Assembly: GCF_022965805.1 (NCBI RefSeq)
Contig: NC_133106.1
Location: forward strand, 36,879,913 to 36,943,912
Origin: Primulina eburnea
Taxonomy: Eukaryota; Streptophyta; Magnoliopsida; Lamiales; Gesneriaceae
Length of the DNA: 64,000 bases
Reading direction: 5' to 3'
Shown: positions 1-12,458 of the stretch, piece by piece
Position numbering within the stretch: the first letter of the stretch is position 1
Layout: each line of letters starts with the position of its first letter
Position numbers and translations under genes: made by a program
The notes under the pieces: generated by a model
Told to the model about the DNA's origin: nothing
Database searches by the model: none
What the model saw: the letters and a program-made list of their open reading frames with translations, nothing else

Positions 1-105
1 GGTGAAATGTATTTGATGTGAAATGGAAAAACATGCAACAAGAAATGGGTGAATTAAAAAGAGTGGTTGAGTAATGTAAATTTTGTGTTGATAAATAATA
101 ATCAG

Positions 106-623
106 GTATCTGGTCGGAGTATGTGGGGCAGTTGCAATTCATTCATTGCTCCAATCGGGCATAAAATTGTGGAGAATGTTGAGCAAGTCTCCCATCATTC
201 CTTCTAGGAATCATGCATGGCTCATTTTTGCTGGAGATCAGGTAGTCTATCAATTTGAAACACAAGTTTCATTGATTCTTAGGCTCACGGGCTCGATAAT
301 TATTTTTACATTTTTTTAAATTTATATGAATTTGAAGAATTTTTTTTTTTTGTGCTGTAATTTCCACCGAATGGGGAAAGTAACAACGTACGTACATATC
401 CCCGCAGATATTTGCATATGCTATGATGAGCGCTGGATCAGCTGCATCAGGCGTGACGAACCTGAACCGAACAGGGATCCGCCATTCGGCCCTTCCGAAT
501 TTCTGCAAACCCTTGCATCATTTCTGTGATCGTGTTGCTGTGGCCATAGCCTTAACCTTTTTAAGCTGTTTCTTGCTGGCTGTTTCTGTTGTTCTTGATG
601 TTGCATGGCTATCCAAGTGCTGA
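106..623 (+). CDS. CASP-like membrane protein, 3' part (last two exons)
   Basis: Two exons, 106..241 and 408..623, joined in phase 0 (donor gtagtc, acceptor ccgcag). They read YLVGVCGAVAIHSLLQ, then IFAYAMMSAGSAASG, and end at a TGA. The hydrophobic segments and the sequences around LPNFCKPLHHFCDRVAVAIA and the C-terminal WLSK are typical of CASP-like (CASPL, formerly UPF0497) proteins. These are four-helix plasma-membrane proteins related to the Casparian-strip scaffold proteins. About 116 residues are visible, covering roughly the last three helices. The first exon lies before the window and bases 1–105 are intron. A CASPL3A-type assignment is possible but rests on memory. Function in this plant is unknown beyond membrane scaffolding inferred from the family. 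Confidence 0.82.
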
Positions 624-1172
624 TCATTCAATTTTCATTTCTTTTTTTAGTTTAATCTCTCCTAGTTTCGTACGTGTTTTTTCGAACTTTATTGTGGATT
701 CAGAACTTGCAAGTGATCTATTAATCCATTATGTTTAATTAGTAGTTTATGTTATTGTGCGATATGACTAATTCAATTAAGTAAATTAAATCTTGCTAGA
801 AATATCAAATATAATATTATATTAATGTGTTAACACAAGTCGACGATGGTTGTGATCTCTTATGAATTTTTTTATATACATTAAATTCATGTGATTATAG
901 CCTCTAATGTTTTCAAAGATTTGTGTATAAAATTTGTGATTATAATGAGTTTAAATATGATTAACTTATGTCTATTTTTGTACAAAAAGGATTTATATTC
1001 GAAATGTGTTTGGTAATCAATTTTAAAAGTAAAATTAAACGTAGTTTATAAAATTTTTATTATAGTTAGAATATATATTAAAAATAATGTGGAATGAGCA
1101 CGTTAGTTTTGGTTTTTGGGAAATTATAAATAAAACAAAGTAAATAGCTATTTAAAGAATGAATTTCCTCTT
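624..1172. other. AT-rich spacer
   Basis: 3' flank of the CASP-like gene, rich in A and T. I see no coding potential, structured RNA or clear repeat in it. Confidence 0.6.
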
Positions 1173-1354
1173 GGTAAAAAATTGTGTGAGACGGTCTCAC
1201 GGATCGTATTTTGTAAGACGAATATTTTATTTGGGTCATCCATGAAAAAACATTATTTTTTAAGTTAAGAGTATTATTTTTATTGTGAATATTGGTAGGG
1301 TTGATCCGTCTAACAGTTAAAGATTCGTAAGACCATCTCACAAAAGACTTACTC
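1173..1354 (+). mobile_element. Element M copy (182 bp, diverged)
   Basis: Starts GGTAAAAAATTGTGTGAGAC and ends GACTTACTC. It carries the near-palindrome GTGAGACGGTCTCAC at the left and a decayed version at the right. Its length equals the 182 bp of the best copies. No flanking duplication survives, so it is probably an older insertion. Short frames here, for example on the minus strand, derive from the element. Confidence 0.8.
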
Positions 1355-1698
1355 ACTTTCTACGTGAGAATTCAAAAACCGTGAATATGGAAAATTTGGC
1401 ATATAACCTCATGCAGATTTTAATTTTTTAAATATGACTTATAATTTTAAACATATTTTTATGGTTGGTGATATGGGCTTTGCTTAGTCCAATCCAATCT
1501 GTAGCCCAATCGAAAAATGACTCGATCCAGACATCTAACTTCCTTCAACCGCCACAATCAACCACTCCTCCGGCGGTTACTCTGGAATTTTCAAAAATCC
1601 CTCCTGCCTTTCCTCGCCACTATTCTATACAATCAAAATTCCGCTTCTCTTTAACTATCTTCTTAACTTCTAAACAAAGAATTCAGATACAATATAGT
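1355..1698. other. 5' flank of the early nodulin-like gene
   Basis: Spacer and probable promoter/5' UTR. An open frame runs through 1465–1698 ahead of the chosen ATG, but it has no signal-peptide character and I treat it as untranslated. Confidence 0.5.
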
Positions 1699-2649
1699 AT
1701 GATGAAGCCCCACAAAATGGAAACTTTCTTCGCTGTTTTGATAGTTCTGTATGTCATCGGTTCTGCTCCTGCCACAGCAGCTGAGGAGTTCAAAGTGGGC
1801 GAAGATGAGGGTTGGCGGCAGCCTGCCGCCAATGAAACTGAGATGTACTCCAGATGGGCTGCAACTAAGAGATTCCACGTCGGAGATTCACTGCGTAAGT
1901 TGACATCTCATGCATGATTTCATATTCGTGATTATGTCTCTGAAAAGTGAATAATAATGTATGATACAGGGTAATCCATGAATTTTTTGTGGAGCACGAG
2001 ACAACATTCAATAAAAAATTTATGCTCTAAATTTTGCCTTTTGACCGTGTGATCTTTCTCGCATACCCGAATATTTGCGTTGAAAAAGTTTAGAAAGCCG
2101 TAGCTTCCATGTGTGAGTAAATAATTAATGCATGGTTTCATTTAATTGTTTCTTCTGCTACCACCATTGTGTATGTCTGTATGATATTAAAAAATTTGAA
2201 ACATGAATACAGGTACGCATGAAGGGGAGAGATTGTATCATATGGGATGGATACATGAACATATATTTGCATGCATTTAAATAATTACAGAAAATGTTTC
2301 ATTTCATTTCTTGAATACAGGTTTTGAGTACAAGAGCGATACCGTCCAGATAGTGGACAAGTGGGGATACTATCACTGCAACTCAACTCGTCCAATTTCG
2401 GTCTTCAATGATGGCCACACCTTGATCAATCTGGATCGATCTGGCCCACTTTACATTGTGAGCGCCGACCCGGATCACTGCAAAAGTGGGCAAAGAATGA
2501 TCGTGGAAGTGATATCGGTGAACCCGAGATCTCCTAGGTATATGGATGCTTCTCCAGCACCATCGCGATATTCGAGCGCAGGACCATTCTCTTTCGTGAC
2601 AGAAGTCGTTTTCTTCTTTGCTGTTTTTGTCGTGGTTTCTGTCACTTGA
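1699..2649 (+). CDS. Early nodulin-like protein (phytocyanin domain, GPI-type C terminus)
   Basis: Exons 1699..1894 and 2321..2649 (donor gtaagt, acceptor tacag; split codon CGT), giving 174 residues. The start is the first of two adjacent ATGs ahead of a hydrophobic signal peptide ending near ATAAEEF. A plastocyanin-like domain follows (about residues 28–130), with GWRQPA, RFHVGDSLRFEYK, YYHCNSTRPIS and SADPDHCKSGQRMIVEV. Two conserved cysteines (YYHC, DHC) would form the disulfide. The full His-Cys-His-Met copper set is not evident, as in most early nodulin-like proteins, so copper binding is doubtful. A short Pro/Ser-rich spacer and a hydrophobic C-terminal tail suggest GPI anchoring at the cell surface. 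It is convergent with the RNase P gene, with 475 bp between the stop codons. Confidence 0.88.
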
Positions 2650-3124
2650 AAGTTTGAAGGATAAGTGCTGCTTTTAGGTTAATAATTTAAGGTTCTTATG
2701 TCTGTTTCGTTTCCAGCCTTGTGGGTGTTTACCTTTTATTCTTATCATTGTATGTTTCCTTTGGGAAAAATTCATTCCCGTCGTGTGTAGGATTTTATAA
2801 CGGTTTATTGTGGAATTTTAATTTGTAGTATTTCATTTTGTGGGAAAATTCTTGGGTGGCTTTGGATGGGACCAAATTTGAAACGATTTATGGCATAAAT
2901 GAAGCCCAATTATGGGAACCCTTTTTAAAATTAACTTAGAGACAACTGCCAAAAAAAATTAGGTACAAATGAAGCTGAAAATCTCAGGCGGCACACTGCT
3001 CAAATTTTCAATCGATTTGTTGAGTGGAGAGTCTGCGTCATAGCCACCTTCCACTATAAACTAAAGAAGCTTTTCCCATCACTTCAAACTTTGATCGATC
3101 AGAATCAATTCCATTCTCAAGACT
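2650..3124. other. Convergent 3' region
   Basis: 3' UTRs and polyadenylation regions of the early nodulin-like gene (+) and the RNase P gene (-). No further feature seen. Confidence 0.5.
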
Positions 3125-6100
3125 CTAAAAAATGTCACCGCCGTCGCAACTGTTGTTCGAAACATGATTGTTGTGGGAAACTTTTTCAGCTTCATTGGAA
3201 CCTGGCCGTGTCACGCAGAGCCAAGTTCTGCAACGCTCATCACCTGCTACTTCTGCTGAGGGCACGTGCCATGATCCCTTAACAGATTCCTGGAATAGAT
3301 AAAAAAAATTTTAGGACGAAATTGAAATGGAGGTCCATATTAAGCTCAAGCCATTAGTTTATATTGTTCGAAGTATGAAAAAATGATGAAAACTGAAATC
3401 AAATAAAGATTTTAAGGAGCAAAAATAAACGGGTTCAGATAATAATACCTGGATAACGAGAGAATATAATGGTGGCATCAAAAGCTTCGGATTGCCTTTC
3501 ATGAAAGTATATCTGACCTACAAAACAATATGCTTGTTTAGTTCAGTCAAATGAGAAGCATCATTATAAAAAAACGGAAAACTTGGCTCTCGTCTGCCTT
3601 GGATGTTCAACATCATCGAGAAATTATCACACTACCTTTCTGGCTCTAATCCACCCGACCCCTGACAAAACACATGTTATGTCGAGTGGTTGAAAAGGTC
3701 CTAATCATCATCTTACCTTAATGGAAGGGAATGAATAAGAGGAAATAAAATGCACAAATATCCTCGTTGAGCTAATGTAGTTTTTCAGGCTACTGAACTA
3801 CATCAATGCTTCACCTTTTACATATGAAGTCCACCAATGTTGTTTAAATTACTGCTAAATAATTTGCTTCTATACCAGTCACAACATCGTATAACAAAAA
3901 AATCCATTATGGTTGTTAGTGGTATTTTAATAAATGATTGCAAGATTTCACTTCCATCCATATCCACATAAAGTTTTATGTTGCATCCTATTGCATTCAG
4001 TTTTTGTCAGTGGGATCCAACTCATAGTTTTTATGATGAAAGAACTTGTAACTAATGTAACATAAACTACTAAGTTTATCGAGGAACATAATAGATAAAC
4101 CAACCTGATGTCTTTCTTTCCATCTGAAGAAAAAGTTGCTACCAAGGAGTGCAAAAATGTGATCTCTCATTTCATCATTTGTAAGTAAGAAACACTTCAG
4201 TTTCACAGTGGCGTAAAGCCAATACCTGAATTACATAACCATATGTGAAAAATTACAACAGGATGCACAGGAGAATCGATACTTCATTAAAGATGAGCAA
4301 CTATGATTGTACGCTTTAGGGAATTAGAACTTCTTCTCGAACCATCAAAAAGCAAGTAAATGCAAGTATGAGCAAGATTAAGGAAAAAACGGTACCAACT
4401 TTCCCCACAGTTAATAAGAAAAGAAAGGAATTTTGTCGAAGGAGGCAATTTAATATGTTTCCATTACTTTCTCTGTTGATGAAGCGAACAAAGGTTGCCA
4501 TTTTAGAGTCATCAAACACAAAACTGGAAGTTACTTTTCATCTGAGAAGGGAAATCCCCAGATGTATAATCTTTTCACAGAACTATAAGTTTACCAATCA
4601 TCATTAGATCCATATGGTGTTCCATAGAGAATGCCTTTGTCGATCCACTCCTCAATCAGCTCTCTTTTAGAAGCATCCTCAAGCAGAGATCTCACACGCT
4701 TTTTATGCAAAACAACCAGGGGCCACTTCTTGCTGCTGTTGTGCACTTCTTGGACAACAGCATCAAGCTGCTCTATTGAAATTTGGGAAGGTAGCAAAAT
4801 GAGCCATGGATTTTTACTCAATTTAATACAGGGAAAAAAAGTAAAAACAACAAACAACAACACCAAAATACACAACCTGTTCAATGCTAAACCCCCCCTC
4901 TGCAAAGTTCTGCTGGTACAATCCAATATTTGCCCCATCAATCACGGTCTCATAGTCAGAATGCTTTTCCAGCCAATCCTTTACAATGTTGAAATGATTT
5001 TTTACTACCAGTTTCCATAATTGATTCGTAGTTTCCATAATTGATTCGTGATAAAGGAAAAAAATAGAAGATTCGATCATCATTTACTGAAAGAAATAAA
5101 GAATATTTAAGACCTGAAATTCTTTAAAATTTGATTGGGCTTCTCTTTCCATAGCGAAAGAAGCAATTGATTGCTCAAACTTCTCAGTCTCTGCTCTATC
5201 AATATCAACACAGACTAACTGCTCATCACAGGCAGAACACTTTCCATCCGAGGCTATATTCGATCTTTGTACAATCCAAACACCCTCTCCTAGCCAGCCA
5301 AGTCCATGCCACCCACCTCCATTCCTTAAAAGGGCTTCTTTCAACTGATTCTCACTCAAACTAATTGAACCCATCTCAGTTGCATGATTCTCTCGAAACC
5401 AATTCTCTATGAGTTCCATAGCCGGCTGGTTAACCCCTCTTAGTGCCACTCTTAGCTTATGCAAGTACTCATAAACCTTTTCCAACCTGCTTGCCTCCAT
5501 GCTAACCTTCAGAAATATGAATCAGACTGTCAATCCTACAAAACATGGATAAAAAATTTCCCACCAATAATGAGGAACTCGCTAAACTCAAGGTTAAGAC
5601 AACTTGGGGTGAAAATGCCAGGGATTTCAACTATCATCTTATTAAAATAAACTTCAATCAACCAAGATTATGTCCTATAATTTTCCAATAGTTAAAACTA
5701 GACTTCAGAATTGACATATACTACTGCGTCAACTCAAATGGAAGGAAAAAAATATTATAGGATTAATTAAATGAACATATTGAAAGATTTCTCTGACGTT
5801 CAATTTTAAAAGGTGTTTTCCTAAAATCTATATAAAATTTTCAATTGAAATTACATGTATGGGGCAGGACAGTCGCTCAAATTTCAAGTGTAACTTTTCA
5901 AATATAGCAGGTGAATCTTTTCAAATTTTCCAAGATGTCTAAAGTCTTCCTTGACTACCAGGCAGGGTTGCTAGTTGCTACTGCTCACAAATGATAATAG
6001 CACAACAATTCACAGTCACTAAGTGAAATAGGCACAAAAAATGATCATTAAACCTTATCCTCACAATCGTGGAAACAAAGTCCCGTTCTTGAAGAAAAAG

Positions 6101-6614
6101 CTCTCACCTTTAGCAATGCCACAAGTTCGGGTTCCTCCAATTGAAGCCCCACAGCTTGCACGTGCTCCTCCACTTCATACGCCTTATCCGCCATTCCACC
6201 ATCACAAAAACAAATCAACGCCGGCGAAAAAGTCCTGAGCTTAGGCGCAACACCATGATCCTTCACTCTCTTCGCTAACTCAAACGCGTAATCCCCATCG
6301 CCTTTAGCTGCCGCCAGCCTGGATACAGCCGTGATCGTGGCCTCGTTCGGCTTCAAGTTTCCATTGTTCTGGTGGAATAGCTTGAATCCGAATTCAATAG
6401 CGGGTTTCCGAGTTTCCGGGTCAGACACAGAGTTGGAGCAGATGTACAGGAGGGAATTGAGGTTGTTTAAGGAGAGGGTTGGGGCGTCTGAGGATTCATA
6501 AAGGGAGATGGCCTCGAAGAGGTTTTTGGTTCTGGAGCAGTGGTCGAGGGTGGCGCGAAACTGTGCTTCCGGTGTCAGTTTCTGCTTCTTCCACCGCCGG
6601 TTCATGGCGGTCAT
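3125..6614 (-). CDS. PRORP2: Proteinaceous RNase P, PRORP2/3 type
   Basis: Seven exons in reading order: 6614..6108, 5506..5114, 4978..4877, 4767..4595, 4225..4105, 3517..3449, 3289..3125. All phases agree and give 509 residues. Protein-only RNase P removes 5' leaders from precursor tRNAs. The N-terminal half is a PPR-like domain (for example NEATITAVSRLAAAKGDGDY). The C-terminal half is a metallonuclease (NYN) domain with the catalytic aspartates expected for the family: D314 (VIDGANIG), D390 and D391 (SNDDW), D409 (TNDEMRDH). The zinc site is complete: C259 and C262 (CSAC), H463 (SWH) and C480 (TWLC). Similarity to the nuclear Arabidopsis PRORP2/3 is strong from memory. ATG 6614 is the first in frame; MNRR at 6605 is an alternative. 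An intron carries a 20-bp tandem duplication at 5011–5049. Confidence 0.93.
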
Positions 6615-7369
6615 TTGTGGGCGAGGCGACGGGATGCGGCGGCTGAGACAAGCAGTAGCAGCCCTCACTATCCAAAGTGTTTGGTTAATTTGACTCTTCT
6701 CTATTTAATTATTTAAGGGGCCGAAGTTTGAAATCCCGGCCCATTAGATTTATTGTTTTTAATGGACCGCGGTTTGACAAACGCGGCCCTGAGATTTATA
6801 ATAACTTTTTTAAACTAAATTTTGATAAATATTATTATTTTTAATTTTTGTTAAAATATTATTATTAATTTATACACAATGAATAAAGAAAAATACTAAT
6901 ATTGAAATCACGGAAAAAACAAATATGAAATAAATTAATATATTTTTCATTGTTAAAAATATTAAGAATAACGATATTAACAAAATCTTTTAACCATAAT
7001 AAAATAATATTTGACAATTAATAAGTATAAATTAAAAGGGGATAATATTAAAAGTTTGTATTAATTAATTTGATTGATTTGAAATAAACAAGAACATCGA
7101 GTAACCAAACAAAACCTTACTTTATTTGTTGGTATGGTTGTTGTTGTGTTGTTGGAGAGAATTATTAAAAGAGAGTGAAGATAGGATTCAGGCGTCGCTG
7201 TCTTAAGAGAAACAAGAAATTTGGATAAAACTTTTGATGTAAGTAAAGCTAAATGTTGGCGGGAGCAAATTACGAAGACCTTTTGATGTTGAAATTTCTT
7301 GTATTTTATCACACCTCGATGTTTTCTTGAAGTTGCATACAAAAGCTCTTGGTTTGCTTCTCTATTCTC
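6615..7369. other. Head-to-head promoter region of the RNase P and LETM1-like genes
   Basis: 755 bp between two divergent start codons. The part next to the RNase P gene includes GC-richer segments (GGCCCATT and a repeated CGCGG-containing stretch near 6770–6790). The centre is very AT-rich. GGCCCA-type motifs are common in promoters of plant housekeeping and translation genes. Confidence 0.45.
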
Positions 7370-10300
7370 ATGGCTTCCAACTTCTCCGTGGGATCCTCCG
7401 GCTTCTGCAATCGGTATGCTGTTTTCTCGTTTTGACAGTAGATTAAGAGGTGATTAGGCGATAAATCTTCAATTTTACGTTTATTTTTTTTGGACTGACG
7501 AGTTACTTTTCAATTCTTGGGTGAGTTATTTTGGACTTAGTTCTATGCGCTCTAAATTTCCAATCTTCCGAGTGTTACACAAGGGCAGAAACAGCAGAAA
7601 GGCTACTCAGTATCCGTCCTGAATTTTTTTTCAAATTATACGTGAAACTGTGATCCCAGATATATAAATTTTACCTAGTCATGGTTCACCTTCTTGGTGA
7701 GGGGGCGAAATTAGTTGAGTTGTTCTTTTGTTGCACGTCCTCAGTTTACTATTTTTTGCAACACCTGATCGAGATTTTCAGTTTCTGTCTATTAACAACT
7801 TGAAAGGGCTATTGGTCAGAGATGATAATTGCAAAATATAACTGCACTGAACCCTTCAGGGAAAAAAGTTATTAATAGTAGAAATCGTGACTAGTATTAT
7901 TGGCATAATAAATTCCATAACTCTGAGAACCCTTCAATTTTTTTATTTTTTTTTATTTTTTTGTACCAGAAACCTTGTTCGTGGCGACGATAGAGTAAAT
8001 TATGGAAACAATGCACCGTGCCTGGCAAGGTTTAATGCAAAAGAGCAAGAAAGGAATGCCTTTGTGATGAGGTCCCATCCAAAAGAATTTCTCCTCACAG
8101 ACGCATCTGCAACATTGTCGTCTAAAAGGATTTCTACTAGGGCACTATCATCAATGGCATTCGCTCCCAACTATGGTCAAAGCATATCGGAGGATAACCA
8201 GTATCCTTTGGTTAAGTCACAAGAAGGTGAAATGGAATTCAATCGGGTTGATTGTCTTGTGTGGATGTTACATGAATCTGCTAGAAGTTTATCTCTTTCA
8301 ATACAACAACTTGAAATGGTTAGAACTGGTCCACCAGTTGCAATGGCATGGAACGGGGTAGATGTGCATGCCTGGCATAAACACATTGCATATCAGGTAT
8401 GAAATTGTTCTGGTCTTTGTTTCTACTGACTCATAGAGAGTGATGATGTGAAAAAATGGAAAACAATGCCTAACTCTCGACGAAAACTAGGTTTTACTTT
8501 GAATCCATTTCCGCGGGCTTTCTAAGGGGTTTTTCGATTTCTACAGGATTATTTTGCCAACCATACCGGAACCTTGTTTTACTATTCTATTTTCATAGGC
8601 AAGACTAACTAGTAGTTCCAAAGAAAGGAATGTAAATGTACAAACAGGAGAAACAGTTTTCAATCATTTCAAGAATAATTTTTATAAACAGATGAGCATT
8701 ACAAATCTGTGCAGGTTCCAGTGTATGCATTACTGAAAGCAGCACTTGAAGTGGAAGTGTTTCTTTCTCACAAACGCAGTAACAACCCTTGTCCTGTTCA
8801 TCAAATGTATGTGCAAGTGTCTGGAAACTTGTTTTTATCAGATGCATAAGATTTAATATTATATAATGGAACTATGATTCTTCATTACTGCATACCACCA
8901 CATCAGGTTATATATGTTAATCACTTATCGAATGATTGTGTCATGACATTTTCTTCTTTTATGGCATTCCAGTCTGTTTTCAAAAGTAAACTTTCTTGAA
9001 GAACACATCGAAAACCAATTATGCGCGAGGAGTCCTACTTTGCTACAGTGGTTTAGAACTATGGAAGTTCCCCAGATAGCTGGATTGTTTATGCCCTTGT
9101 TCAAGAAATGGTCCATGGATTATGCTGGCAGGTTTGCAAACCAAATGATGAAACAAAAGTTTTTTTAAATACCAAAGACGAGTCGCGCGAGAACTCTTAG
9201 AAAACAAAGAATTCAGTGGTGTTGCAGGAACAATTGTGGCGATCACTTGTTGTGCAGCTGTGGGAAAATTGAGTTGGAGAATTTCTTGTTCGTTGTTTTC
9301 AAAATCAATTGAAGATGCATTGATCGAGCTAATTACCATTACACGTGATCTTGTTTCTGTTGATAAATTGTACCACTTAGCTACCAAGGCTGGATTTGAA
9401 GAGGACTTCTTGTTTCATTTTGGACGTAAAATTCTTCCAAGTAAGAATGTTGAAGATCTAGAATTTTGGATTGGATTGGTTCAGATAAAACTTTTTACGG
9501 CATTCCGAAGAGAGAGTGTTACTAAAGGCAAGCATATTCTTTCCAATAAGGTTTGCTCATTCTTAACCAAATTTCATCAGATCTCTTATACTGCAAAAAC
9601 TTATATAGCGAGAGTATTAATTCCAGCTGCACACATTTCATGGCGGATAAACTATGTATGAACTTGTGTTAGAAAGTGGGTGTGTAAGTGGTGATGTTCA
9701 AATTTCCTGTTTTGTATTTCAAAAACTACTAGTTCCGTCGCACAAAAAAATTAGATATTCTAGTAAAGCTACTCTAAACACTAGTTCCGTCGCACAAAAA
9801 ATTTAGATATTCTAGTAAAGCTACTCTGTTTAGATTCTTCATTCATCGTGTGCATACTTCAAAGTACAAAAACCTCCACTCTCAAATCTTGAGAGTAATT
9901 TATCATAATTATTTGCATTTCTTTCACTTTTCCATTATTTAATCAAATACCATCTACATATGGTCTTTTTGGTATCAGCAGGTTCAAGAAAATAGTTTGC
10001 CCATTCTGGGTCTTTTTGCTTATCTAGGAAGAGAAACGAGATTATTTTTGTCAAGACACAATGTGAAGGACCTTGACGAGGCGATAAAAGACCTTAACAG
10101 TTACTTGGAATGTGGTATCATCTTCATATATCCCGAATTTTCGTCCCTATCAGTGTATCAGCATCTAATGGAGGTCAGTTTGTTTGTAACATTTAATTGG
10201 GCATTGAAGACATCAAAGCGTAATAGTTGATGTTAACAGGTAATTGTCGATGAAATTGGATGGCTCGACTTTTATTCTGCATATAACTGCCAGCTATACC

Positions 10301-12458
10301 AAGAAAGGAGAAGATCCAAAAATCCAATTCAGGCAGAGAAGGAGATTATCTTGTACTCTGTTTTTACGGTATGCTATGATGTGGTTTCGGGATTCGCTCA
10401 CTACAGCAGTTCAATACAGCAAACTTTAGATGCTGATTTGTTAGAATTCTTGCTTCAGAGGTGATCAAACTCCGTCATTACCTTTTTTCGGGATTGTAAG
10501 TAAGCATCAGATGTCTGAGCAATTTTAATGTCCTTCCTTAGTCAGGGCCTGCTGTCATCATGTCTGGAGGAATACTGGGCTGCTTATGACGTATCAAGGT
10601 AAGTTTTCCTTGGTGGATAATTGGGAACAGTTTTTGCAATTCATATAATAACATTTCAGTTTTTATAAAATGTTGGGGGAGCCACAATTGGCATTACTGT
10701 CACGTGACTGTATATTTGGTATAGCACTTGAAACAAGGTGCTTGCTCTATTAACTATGCATAACAAGAAGAAAAATCAGATATATACCACAATTAATGAC
10801 ACGATGAGTAATATTAGGGTATCAATTTACGTGTCTGTAAACTTTCTCAAGCAGTGACCTTCAGAAAATAGGTGAAAGAAATGAACCTGATTCAGCACAA
10901 TCTTTTCTGATTAATGGCACAAAAAATCCATCTTTGGTTATGGATGCTAAGCAGATTTCGGCAGAATTGAAAGCGAGAGAGACACAACGGAACTTGTCAA
11001 CGCAAACTGCGGTATGGCTCATGGATAAATGACTGAGATCTGCCGTAACATGTTTACTCTAACTAATTTTTTGTTCTTGAACCAAACACATCTTTTAACT
11101 ACTGGTTTATTTTTTATAGGAAGAGTGATTTCTAAGATTAACTTCTATTTCACCTTCTTTTACAAGTATTTGATTAGCAACACGAGGTTCAAAATTCACG
11201 ATTAGAGGAAAACCAACGTTTCTTGATAAATTATTGGGGCAGGGTTGATCAAATCTGCAAACTCTATTACGAACTTTGTATTGATTCTGCAAGCAATTGT
11301 ATGATGTTATTTAAATTTAAAAGATTAAACTCATTTTTCCTTCCAGAAGAATGTGATTCTTGAAATGTAAAAGGGATTACATGTTTGATGTCCTTAGTTT
11401 CCTCTCCCTCTCCCCATGTGTGCTTAAGTCGCCTGCAACTATTATAAATAGCCAATAAGAAAAACAGGGCCCCAGCTCAAACCAGGCTCGAACCACAGTT
11501 GATTCGGGGCATACTACTACGTCCACTCAACAGTGTTTTTTCAGAAAGACAACGGCAAATTTAATTGCTAGAAGTGTTGTAAGTTTACTTATCCTATATA
11601 TATCTGACTTTTTTTGTGTGTTTTTCTTGTCCTTGCTAATTATACAATCTGGATTACTCGATATAGGATATTTGTGTGGGTACTCAGCTGCTATTTATAG
11701 ACATATTGGATTCCCTGAGGTTTCTGGCCAAGAAATTATGCGGCCATAAAGTTACAAAGCGGGAGAGGAGAAAAATGCAAAGAACGGCCACCGACGTTGT
11801 TACACTTGTTCCAATAACAATTTTAATGCTAATTCCAGTAAGTCCAGTTTTGATGCGATCTGTTGAATTTTGGAGTAAACGAAATATGGTGAAGAGAGCA
11901 CGTAATGTAACACGATTTTCCTAGTAAGGCTACAAAGGCCTACTACATCCATTACACAATAGCCGTAGGGCTAAAACTCAGTCATTTTATCTTAGTGTAG
12001 ATTGCAATATTAACACTTATACTGGAAGGGAATTTAACTTGAAAGATAGTAAAATAATATAAAAGACGCATCATAATTTTAACAATTTGAATGTCATGAT
12101 TTCGCAAAGTTACTCCCCAGTGTTTGGTTATTCTTTGTCGCTGACCAATTAATTCGATGGAACTTAGGTCTGGGTTCATATCATATTTAACGTCATCGTT
12201 CATCAGGTTTCTGCAGTCGGTCATGCGGCCATGTTGGCAGCAATCAGGAAATACATTCCATCTCTTGTAAGCAACATTTCTCCCTTTTATGACATTTCTT
12301 GCAGTTTTTTCCCTTCCATTTTTTACTGTCTTGCCGTGGATTAGATACCCTCTCCCTATTCGGATCACCGGCTCGACATTGCTAAGCAACTGAAGCGAAC
12401 AAAAAAGATGGAAGTTCAACGTATTACTAACGAAGATTCAGATTCAAAAGTCCTATAA
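7370..12458 (+). CDS. LETM1-like protein (plant family)
   Basis: Thirteen exons: 7370..7413, 7970..8396, 8715..8806, 8973..9131, 9217..9550, 9982..10173, 10240..10460, 10542..10598, 10855..11011, 11468..11578, 11667..11837, 12207..12266, 12345..12458. All phases agree, giving 712 residues. The C-terminal block (HKVTKRERRKMQRTATDVV, then VPITILMLIPVSAVGHAAML and LKRTKKMEVQ) is the LETM1-like signature. In LETM1 proteins it is a membrane segment plus ribosome-binding-like region of the mitochondrial inner membrane; the plant proteins may be plastid or mitochondrial. The long middle region (SVDKLYHLATKAGFEEDFL, YPEFSSLSVYQHLMEVIVDE, EKEIILYSVFTVCYDVVSG) matches this plant subfamily as I remember it. 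Exon 10 is the least certain and was chosen because it keeps phase and has good splice sites. Ion-exchange function is inferred only from the family name. Confidence 0.82.
9728..9830. repeat. 52-bp tandem duplication in LETM1-like intron 5
   Basis: ACTAGTTCCGTCGCAC starts at 9728 and again at 9780. The two units run through AGTAAAGCTACTC and are almost identical, so the duplication is recent. Confidence 0.9.

Noticed and set aside
1465..1698. Extension of the early nodulin-like frame upstream of 1699
   Set aside because: The signal peptide starts just after 1699, and the extension is low-complexity with no targeting character.
3091..3282. 63-codon plus-strand frame with many cysteines (KCHRRRNCCSKHDCC)
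   Set aside because: It is the antisense of the last RNase P exon, which reads through to a stop with conserved residues.
9043..9387. 114-codon minus-strand frame
   Set aside because: It is opposite LETM1-like exons 4 and 5, whose phases and conservation fit the plus strand.
11982..12419. 145-codon minus-strand frame
   Set aside because: It is antisense to the last LETM1-like exons and introns, has no recognisable domain, and its codons are explained by the plus-strand gene.
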